DNA of 7,836 nucleotides, taken from assembly GCA_946405475.1 (NCBI GenBank), contig CAMJHI010000097.1, forward strand, positions 1 through 7,836, written 5' to 3'. The position numbers were made by a program, and so were the translations under genes. This stretch comes from an uncultured Clostridia bacterium. GTDB taxonomy: Bacteria > Bacillota > Clostridia > Oscillospirales > Acutalibacteraceae. The notes under the pieces are model-generated. The model saw only the letters and a program-made list of their open reading frames with translations, was not told the origin of the DNA and did not search any database. Below, in pieces: positions 1 through 7,836 of the stretch (positions are counted from its first letter, which is position 1; each line of letters begins with the position of its first letter).

Positions 1-3035
<3,035 letters not shown>

Positions 3036-3044
3036 ATTACAAAT

Positions 3045-3050
3045 CCTCCT
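3045..3050 (-). promoter_or_regulatory. nifJ ribosome binding site
   Basis: A perfect AGGAGG lies 9 bases before the ATG at 3035. It fixes the nifJ start and argues against the next in-frame ATG at codon 8. Its strength fits a highly expressed central-metabolism enzyme. Confidence 0.92.
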
Positions 3051-3071
3051 ATGAATGATGGACAATGAACA

Positions 3072-3088
3072 GGTGCTGACAATGCACC
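3072..3088 (-). promoter_or_regulatory. Small stem-loop at the predicted 5' end of the nifJ mRNA
   Basis: On the minus strand GGTGC and GCACC form a perfect 5-bp stem around a 7-base loop (ATTGTCA). The stem begins 7 bases downstream of the proposed -10 box, so the transcript would start at or just before the hairpin. 5'-terminal hairpins can protect bacterial mRNAs from decay; the same dyad could instead be a protein-binding site. The structure is seen in the sequence, but the role is inferred and the stem is short. Confidence 0.45.
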
Positions 3089-3095
3089 AAAAGTT

Positions 3096-3124
3096 ATATT
3101 ATCACTTTTTGCGCGCGATGTAAA
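3096..3124 (-). promoter_or_regulatory. Probable sigma-A promoter of nifJ
   Basis: The -35 box TTTACA (3119-3124; 5 of 6 to consensus) is separated by 17 bases from TAATAT (3096-3101; 4 of 6). An overlapping GATAAT (3098-3103) is a better -10 match but has only 15-base spacing, so the exact -10 is uncertain. An A/T-rich tract lies further upstream, near 3159-3170. Transcription would start near 3089 and give a leader of about 54 bases. The promoter lies downstream of the preceding gene's terminator, so nifJ appears to be transcribed independently. No convincing Rex-type redox operator was recognised. Confidence 0.65.
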
Positions 3125-3186
3125 TAGGAGATTTCATGCAAAAGCCGCGAATCGGGAAAAAATTTTGTCGCATTTGACGAGGAAAT

Positions 3187-3215
3187 AAAAAAACGGGATG
3201 CTTTCACACCCCGTT
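3187..3215 (-). terminator. Rho-independent terminator of the membrane-protein gene
   Basis: On the minus strand AACGGGGTG (3207-3215) pairs with CATCCCGTT (3192-3200), including one G-U pair. This makes a 9-bp stem with a 6-base loop. An uninterrupted run of seven T (3187-3193) overlaps the foot of the stem, followed by ATTT. It lies 18 bases past the stop codon of the upstream gene and separates that gene from the nifJ promoter. Confidence 0.92.
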
Positions 3216-3233
3216 GATACAGATATATTTGGT

Positions 3234-3965
3234 TTATTCGCCCGGCTGCGGCGCTTCGTCATCGTCGCTGCTGTTGGCAAATTTGGCATTGAACTTCATT
3301 TCTTTGATGAAGAACAGCCGCGCGATATCCATGAGCATGATACAGGGGAAGACCTGTATGAGGTAGATGGGCGCGATGCTGTCAAAACAAATGGCAAACA
3401 GCTTGTAAGCGCTGGACGTGGGATGGTAGCGGATGGTCAGAAAGCCGATGACAAAAATGCCGATGCAGAAGGAGAGCAGCGAAGCGACGAACGAAATAAT
3501 GCCCGCCAGACGCATCAGGTAGATTTCAAAGTTGAGATATTCCAGCAGCAGCAGCGGCAGAATCGTGAACGCGCCGACGCCGGCGATAATGATCATATAT
3601 AGAGCGCGCCCCCTGCCGTTGGCCGCCAAAAACACCGAAGCGTAATAAGCTTCGACCATGGCGCTGACGAGCAGCAGAATGATCATGATCGCGCCCGAAC
3701 GCCTGGCCAGTGCAAAATCGCCCCCGACTTCCATATAAATAAAGCTGCGGCGGGCAAACAGACAAACACAAATGGCAAAGGCCGCTGCCAGAAACGCACG
3801 GGTGATAAAACGGGGCACGTTGTCGCATTGCCGCATGGCCACGTTGGCCAAACCAACGACCACATAGACCAGCGTAATGGCCAGCGCAGCCACAAAGCTG
3901 GCGGAGCAAAGCTTGCGATAGCCTTTGTTTTTTATGACGATCTCGTTTTCTTCCAAGAAACTCAT
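3234..3965 (-). CDS. Uncharacterised six-helix integral membrane protein
   Basis: I do not recognise this 243-residue protein. It has no signal peptide and about six hydrophobic segments, near residues 21-43, 54-71, 91-114, 121-141, 152-177 and 190-213. Basic residues in the N-terminal tail (KNKGYRK) and in the 72-89 loop (two RR pairs) suggest both termini are cytoplasmic. The C-terminal tail is polar and acidic (NSSDDDEAPQPGE). Cysteines are scattered, with no metal-binding or catalytic motif evident. The ATG at 3965 is the likeliest start, though AAGG abuts it directly. A TTG at 3956 has the same AAGG 9 bases upstream and would give 240 residues; an upstream TTG at 3974 lacks a Shine-Dalgarno. 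The gene has its own promoter and terminator, so it is probably monocistronic. Topology alone cannot separate a transporter-like, sensor or structural role. Confidence 0.85.
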   Translation of the reverse strand: MSFLEENEIVIKNKGYRKLCSASFVAALAITLVYVVVGLANVAMRQCDNVPRFITRAFLAAAFAICVCLFARRSFIYMEVGGDFALARRSGAIMIILLLVSAMVEAYYASVFLAANGRGRALYMIIIAGVGAFTILPLLLLEYLNFEIYLMRLAGIISFVASLLSFCIGIFVIGFLTIRYHPTSSAYKLFAICFDSIAPIYLIQVFPCIMLMDIARLFFIKEMKFNAKFANSSDDDEAPQPGE

Positions 3966-4004
3966 CCTTAACAAATCAAGTAGCGGACAGATACGCTCAA
4001 AGTA

Positions 4005-4033
4005 ATTATATCAATCGACAATTATTTTGTCAA
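4005..4033 (-). promoter_or_regulatory. Perfect-consensus sigma-A promoter of the membrane-protein gene
   Basis: TTGACA (4028-4033) and TATAAT (4005-4010) match the sigma-A/sigma-70 consensus 12 of 12 and are exactly 17 bases apart. Transcription would start near 3998, about 33 bases before the ATG at 3965. The -35 box lies inside the right arm of a 9-bp inverted repeat, so this strong promoter could be repressible. Confidence 0.88.
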
Positions 4034-4050
4034 GACAGGGACTTGACAAA
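4026..4050 (-). repeat. Perfect 9-bp inverted repeat between lysA and the membrane-protein gene
   Basis: On the minus strand TTTGTCAAG (4042-4050) is followed after 7 bases (TCCCTGT) by its exact reverse complement CTTGACAAA (4026-4034). The downstream arm contains the -35 box of the next promoter. The repeat starts only 6 bases past the lysA stop, so as RNA it could form a 3' hairpin for the lysA transcript, but ATAATTG rather than a U tract follows it. A second, weaker dyad, GACAA-5-TTGTC (4017-4031), overlaps the same -35 box. An operator, a weak terminator or both are possible; the symmetry is certain but the role is not. Confidence 0.6.
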
Positions 4051-4056
4051 CTGCGG

Positions 4057-5355
4057 TTAAATGTCGTTTTTTGTGAGATCTTCGTAGGTTTCGCGGCGCA
4101 CGATCACACGCGCCTGACCGTCATTGACCAGCACGACGGGCGGCCTGGGGATGCGGTTATAGTTGGACGCCATCGAATAATTATACGCGCCGGTGGATAA
4201 AACCGCAACGATATCCCCCGCTTCGACCGGCTGGATCGGCGCGTTTTCCTGAATGAGATCGCCGCTTTCACAGCAGCGGCCGGCCAGCGTGATCGTCTGC
4301 GTTTTGGGTTCGCCCGCTCTGGCGGCATTGACAATTTCATATTCCGCCTGATAGAGGATGTAGCGGGGGTTGTCGCCCATGCCGCCGTCGATGGAAACGT
4401 AGGTGCGCACGCCCGGAATGGTTTTGACCGCGCCGACGGTGTAGAGCGTCAGCCCGGCGCTGCCGATGATCGAGCGGCCCGGCTCAATGGAAATGAACGG
4501 CAGGGCGAGCTGCCGCGCGGCACACGCCTCTTTCAGCGCCGCCGCGACCCGCGCCATGTAGTCTTCGTAGGCGGGCGGATCGTCGTGCGAACGGTATTTG
4601 ATGCCGAAGCCGCCGCCCAGACCGAGCTCCTCAGCCTCGTAGCCGGTCTCGGCCTTCATCTGCGCGATGAAGTCGGCCATGACCTGCGCGGCGTGCTCGA
4701 ACGGATCGACGTCAAAAATCTGCGAGCCGATGTGGCAGTGATAGCCCTTCAGACAAATGCTTTCGGTGTTGAGCGCTGCCTTGACGCCCTCCAGCGCCTC
4801 CCCCGTTTCGATCGCCAGACCGAACTTGCTGTCGATCTGACCGGTGCGGATGAAATCATGCGTGTGCGCGTCGATGCCGGGCTTGATGCGCAGCAGAACG
4901 TCGGCGGTTTTGCCGCAGGCGGACGCGATACGGCTGAGGGTTTCCAGCTCGTACAGATTATCGACGATGATGCGCCCGACGCCGCTTTCCACGGCGTATT
5001 TCAACTCGTCCGGGGTTTTGTTGTTGCCGTGAAAATTCAGCTTTGCGGGGTCGACCCCGGCCGACAGCGCCGTGTAGATCTCGCCGCCCGACACCACGTC
5101 GAGCCCCAGCCCCTCGCCGGTGACGATGCGGCACATTTCCTTGCAGCAAAACGCCTTGGAGGCGTAGTTGGCCACGCCGTTGCCGTCATAGTGTTCCTGA
5201 ATGGAACGGACGAAGGCGCGGCAGTTTTGACGGATCTGAGCTTCATCCATCACGTAGCACGGCGTGCCGAACTGAGCGGCCAGTTCAACGGTATCCGCTC
5301 CGCCGATGGTCAGATGTCCCTGTTCATTGACTGAAAGGCAATCGGAAACAAACAT
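4057..5355 (-). CDS. lysA: Diaminopimelate decarboxylase
   Basis: This PLP enzyme decarboxylates meso-2,6-diaminopimelate to L-lysine, the last step of lysine synthesis. At 432 residues it has normal family length. The N-terminal alanine-racemase-like barrel carries the PLP lysine K67 in NYASKAF, HIGSQI at 208-213, the phosphate-binding GGGFG at 247-251 and EPGRS at 291-295. The C-terminal beta domain has DGGMGDNPR (323-331), the CESGD motif (362-366), whose Cys and Glu reach the partner subunit's active site in known dimers, and the GAYNYSM loop (389-395). The ATG at 5355 is supported because the N-terminus (MFV...GHLTIGG) resembles B. subtilis LysA (MFL...GHLEIGG), and no other start codon lies between it and the engB stop. 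The Shine-Dalgarno is unusually distant. Gene order suggests cotranscription with engB and lon. No lysine riboswitch is visible in the short gap. Confidence 0.97.
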   Translation of the reverse strand: MFVSDCLSVNEQGHLTIGGADTVELAAQFGTPCYVMDEAQIRQNCRAFVRSIQEHYDGNGVANYASKAFCCKEMCRIVTGEGLGLDVVSGGEIYTALSAGVDPAKLNFHGNNKTPDELKYAVESGVGRIIVDNLYELETLSRIASACGKTADVLLRIKPGIDAHTHDFIRTGQIDSKFGLAIETGEALEGVKAALNTESICLKGYHCHIGSQIFDVDPFEHAAQVMADFIAQMKAETGYEAEELGLGGGFGIKYRSHDDPPAYEDYMARVAAALKEACAARQLALPFISIEPGRSIIGSAGLTLYTVGAVKTIPGVRTYVSIDGGMGDNPRYILYQAEYEIVNAARAGEPKTQTITLAGRCCESGDLIQENAPIQPVEAGDIVAVLSTGAYNYSMASNYNRIPRPPVVLVNDGQARVIVRRETYEDLTKNDI

Positions 5356-5366
5356 TTCTTTTTCGT

Positions 5367-5389
5367 CGCGGCAAGACCCGCGTCCTCCT
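5367..5389 (-). promoter_or_regulatory. lysA Shine-Dalgarno with a hairpin between it and the start codon
   Basis: A perfect AGGAGG (5384-5389) lies 28 bases before the lysA ATG at 5355, too far for normal use. Between them CGCGG (5378-5382) and CCGCG (5367-5371) form a GC-rich 5-bp stem with a 6-base loop. Folding it would leave about 12 unpaired bases between the Shine-Dalgarno and the ATG, close to a workable distance. The elements are visible; that ribosomes use the folded form is inference. Confidence 0.5.
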
Positions 5390-5392
5390 GTT

Positions 5393-5974
5393 TTATTCGC
5401 AAAAAGCGTCGATGACTTTTTTCAGCTCCTCCACGCCCGTTCCGTTCACCGCCGAGCAGGGGATCTTGGTGATATCGCCGTAATCGGCCAGCTCGGTCTG
5501 CAGCGCCTCGAGCCGCTGCCCGTACTGCGTTTTGTTGAGCTTGTCGCACTTGGTCAGCGCAATGACGAACGGGATGCCCATGTCACGCAGGAACGCGAGC
5601 ATGGTCATATCGTCCGCGCTCGGCTTATGGCGCATGTCGATGAGCTGCACCACCAGCCGGATGTCGCGGGAGGACTTGAAATAGCCCTCCATCAATTCCG
5701 CCCAGCGGCGTTTTTCGCCGGGCGACGCCTTGGCGTAGCCGTAGCCGGGCAGATCCACCAGACGGCTGCCGTCCACTGAATAAAAATTCACTGTGATTGT
5801 CTTGCCGGGCACCGAGCTGACGCGGGCAAGCGACTTGCGGTTGAAAATTTTATTGAGCAGCGACGATTTGCCGACGTTGGAGCGCCCGGCGAACGCCACC
5901 TCGATTTTGTCGGACGGCGGCAGCTGCCGCAGCGTGCCGAACGCCGCCTCAAATTCAGCTTTGTTGTAATTCAT
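5393..5974 (-). CDS. engB: Ribosome biogenesis GTP-binding protein EngB/YsxC
   Basis: This is a TRAFAC-class GTPase of the EngB/YsxC/YihA family, which acts in late assembly of the 50S ribosomal subunit and is essential in B. subtilis. The 193 residues match the usual length of about 195. The G motifs are in order: G1 GRSNVGKS (30-37), the switch I segment PGKTITVNF (56-64), G3 DLPGYGYA (74-81), G4 TKCDK (141-145) and G5 CSA (173-175). The ATG at 5974 is chosen because AAGGGA sits 6 bases upstream and the protein then begins MNYNKAEF, as family members do. The longer reading frame to 6043 would overlap the end of lon and adds only a basic, low-complexity stretch. The start lies 19 bases past the lon stop, an arrangement known from Firmicutes, so cotranscription is likely. 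Confidence 0.97.
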   Translation of the reverse strand: MNYNKAEFEAAFGTLRQLPPSDKIEVAFAGRSNVGKSSLLNKIFNRKSLARVSSVPGKTITVNFYSVDGSRLVDLPGYGYAKASPGEKRRWAELMEGYFKSSRDIRLVVQLIDMRHKPSADDMTMLAFLRDMGIPFVIALTKCDKLNKTQYGQRLEALQTELADYGDITKIPCSAVNGTGVEELKKVIDAFCE

Positions 5975-5993
5975 ACGCGATCCCTTCCCCTGC

Positions 5994-7836
5994 TCACTGC
6001 GCGTAGGTTTCGGCCGCCGCGCCCTTTTCGGCGAGCGGCGCAAGCGGCTGCTGCCTGTGGCGCACGGGTTTGGGCGATTCGGTCAGCGCCGCGTCGAGCA
6101 CCTCGTCGATATTCCGCACGGGCAGGAAGCGCACAGCCTCCTTCACGACCGGCTCCACGTCTTCTAAATTCGGCACGTTCTCCTGCGGGATGAGCACGGT
6201 CTGAACGCCGTTGATATACGCCGCCATGGTCTTTTCGCGCAGGCCGCCGATGGGCAGCACCCGGCCGTGCAGCGAGATCTCGCCCGTCATGGCAAGGTCG
6301 GCGCGCACGGGGATCTCGGTGAGCGCCGAAACTAGCGCCGTGGTGATGGTCACGCCGGCGCTCGGCCCATCCTTGGGCACAGCGCCTTCGGGGAAGTGCA
6401 GGTGGATATCCTTGGTTTTGTAAAAATCGGGCGCAATGCCCCAGGCCAAAGCGCGGGAGCGGATAAGGCTGACCGCCGCGCGGGCAGATTCCTTCATCAC
6501 GTCGCCCAGCGAGCCCGTCAGCTCCAGCTTGCCGCTGCCGTCGAGCACGCAGGCCTCCACGTCGAGCATTTCGCCGCCCACGGAGGTCCACGCCAGACCG
6601 CGCGCCACGCCGATTTCGTCGACGCGGTTTTTATTTTCGTTCCGGAATTTCCGGGCGCCGAGCAATTCTTCCAGATTCTTTTCGTTCACCGAAAAGCTTT
6701 TGGCGCCGTTCGCCACGGCCACCGCCGCCTTGCGGCACAGGGCGGCCAGCTCCTGCTCGAGCCGCCGCACGCCGGCTTCGCGCGTGTAGCCGTCGATCAC
6801 CGCGCGCAGCGCGCCGTCGGTGACGCGCAGGGTGCGCAGGTTCAGCCCGTGGCGTCTGGCCTGCTTGCGCAGCAGATGCTCTTTGGCGATGTGGAATTTT
6901 TCTTCTCGTGTATAGCTGCTCAGCTCGATCACTTCCATGCGGTCGAGCAGCGGCTGCGGGATCTCGTCGCGGTTGTTCGCTGTGGTGATGAACAGCACGC
7001 GGCTGAGATCGAACGGCATTTCGATGTAGTGGTCGCGGAACGTGTCGTTCTGCTCGCCGTCAAGCACCTCAAGCAGCGCGGAGGACGGATCGCCCTTGTA
7101 ATCCATGCCGAGCTTGTCGACCTCGTCGAGCAGGATCAGCGGGTTGCAGCTGCCCGCCTGCGACACGGCCGAAATGATGCGCCCGGGCATGGCGCCGATA
7201 TAGGTTTTGCGGTGACCGCGGATCTCGGCTTCATCGCGCACGCCGCCCAGCGAAATGCGGGCGTATTTGCGCCCCATGGCGCGGGCAACAGAGCGAGCGA
7301 TGGATGTTTTGCCCACGCCGGGCGGGCCGACCAGGCAGATGATCTGCCCCTTGATATCGGGCGAAAGCTTGCGCACGGCAAGCATTTCGATCATGCGGTC
7401 CTTGACGCGCTGCATGCCGTAATGATCCTCATCGAGGATCTTGCGGGCACGCGCCAGATCGAGGTTGTCTTGTGTTTCGATATTCCACGGCAGCGCCAAA
7501 CAGGTTTCGAGATAGGTACGGATGACCATCGCCTCCGGCGAGGTCTTGCCGGTTTTGGCAAAACGGGAACATTCCTGCAGCAGCTTGTCGCGGCGTTCGT
7601 CGTCAAGATCGAGCGCCAGGATCTTGGCGCGCAGCTCCTCCGCCTCGTCGGCTTCTTCACCGTCGAGCTCAAGGGAGATAGCCTTCATCTGCTCACGCAG
7701 GTAGTATTCCCGCTGATTCTGATCGACCTGCTCCTGCACCTTGCTCTGGATATCTTCTTCGATCTCCAGCAATTCCGCCTCGCTGCGCAGAATGGCGCAG
7801 AGCTTTTCCGCCCGGCGCAGCGGATGCAGTTCGTTG
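5994..7836 (-). CDS. lon: ATP-dependent protease Lon (LonA), N-terminus cut by window edge
   Basis: Lon is a homo-hexameric cytoplasmic AAA+ serine protease that unfolds and degrades damaged and some regulatory proteins. 613 codons are visible. The Walker A and catalytic positions are offset by about 186-187 from E. coli Lon, so about 187 N-terminal residues of the substrate-binding domain are missing and the full protein would be about 800 residues. The visible part starts in the helical linker (QSKVQEQVDQNQREYYLREQ). Walker A GPPGVGKT is at 7305-7328 and Walker B LILLDE at about 7122-7139, followed by sensor 1 (TTANN) and LLDRMEVIELSSYT. The protease domain has the catalytic Ser in PKDGPSAG (codon 6360-6362) and Lys in GGLREKT (codon 6231-6233), 43 residues apart as in E. 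coli (S679/K722). The frame is open to the window edge, so the TTG at 7772 is an internal Leu codon, not the start. The promoter and any heat-shock operator lie outside the window. Confidence 0.97.
   Translation of the reverse strand, partial: NELHPLRRAEKLCAILRSEAELLEIEEDIQSKVQEQVDQNQREYYLREQMKAISLELDGEEADEAEELRAKILALDLDDERRDKLLQECSRFAKTGKTSPEAMVIRTYLETCLALPWNIETQDNLDLARARKILDEDHYGMQRVKDRMIEMLAVRKLSPDIKGQIICLVGPPGVGKTSIARSVARAMGRKYARISLGGVRDEAEIRGHRKTYIGAMPGRIISAVSQAGSCNPLILLDEVDKLGMDYKGDPSSALLEVLDGEQNDTFRDHYIEMPFDLSRVLFITTANNRDEIPQPLLDRMEVIELSSYTREEKFHIAKEHLLRKQARRHGLNLRTLRVTDGALRAVIDGYTREAGVRRLEQELAALCRKAAVAVANGAKSFSVNEKNLEELLGARKFRNENKNRVDEIGVARGLAWTSVGGEMLDVEACVLDGSGKLELTGSLGDVMKESARAAVSLIRSRALAWGIAPDFYKTKDIHLHFPEGAVPKDGPSAGVTITTALVSALTEIPVRADLAMTGEISLHGRVLPIGGLREKTMAAYINGVQTVLIPQENVPNLEDVEPVVKEAVRFLPVRNIDEVLDAALTESPKPVRHRQQPLAPLAEKGAAAETYAQ

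Noticed and set aside
3102..3137. An 11-codon ATG frame between the terminator and nifJ
   Set aside because: It has no Shine-Dalgarno, overlaps the -35 and spacer of the nifJ promoter, and would not be in the predicted transcript.
4026..4050. The 9-bp inverted repeat as a standard rho-independent terminator for lysA
   Set aside because: The stem is AT-rich at its base and is followed by ATAATTG rather than a U tract. I kept it as an inverted repeat of uncertain role.
4585..5334. A 249-codon plus-strand frame opposite lysA, with similar frames opposite engB and the membrane gene
   Set aside because: All three are in exact codon register with convincing minus-strand genes and are explained by the same codon avoidance. 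None has recognisable domains.
5975..6043. A longer N-terminus for EngB, starting at 6043 inside lon
   Set aside because: The added 23 residues are Arg/Lys/Pro-rich shadow translation of the lon 3' end. The ATG at 5974 has a good Shine-Dalgarno and gives the family-typical start.
7770..7772. TTG at 7772 as the start codon of lon
   Set aside because: The frame continues open to the window edge with typical Lon sequence, and the conserved N-terminal domain would be missing. It is an internal Leu codon.

Overview
The window looks like ordinary chromosome from an anaerobic, fairly GC-rich member of the Firmicutes, probably Clostridia. That rests on a pyruvate:ferredoxin oxidoreductase of the single-chain anaerobe type, strong AGGAGG ribosome binding sites, a lon-engB gene pair as in Bacillus and Clostridium relatives, and a LysA whose N-terminus starts like the Bacillus subtilis enzyme. 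Genus or species cannot be told from this sequence. All five genes lie on the minus strand, so transcription runs from high to low coordinates.

From right to left, the first three genes are lon (ATP-dependent protease, 5' end cut by the window edge), engB (ribosome-assembly GTPase) and lysA (diaminopimelate decarboxylase). They are separated by only 19 and 37 bases and are probably one transcript. Next comes a gene for an unrecognised six-helix membrane protein. It has its own consensus sigma-A promoter and a clear rho-independent terminator. Last is nifJ, the pyruvate:ferredoxin oxidoreductase, with its own promoter, a small hairpin at the predicted transcript start and a textbook ribosome binding site. 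Its last roughly 165 codons lie beyond the left edge.

The genes do not form one pathway. Lon and EngB are housekeeping (protein quality control, 50S assembly), LysA makes lysine from meso-diaminopimelate, and NifJ feeds acetyl-CoA and reduced ferredoxin into fermentation. No mobile element, CRISPR array, tRNA, rRNA or riboswitch is visible, and no gap between genes exceeds 300 bases. I see no new multi-gene system. The points worth a second look are the unknown membrane protein, the inverted repeat over its promoter, the hairpin between the lysA Shine-Dalgarno and start codon, and the hairpin at the start of the nifJ transcript.
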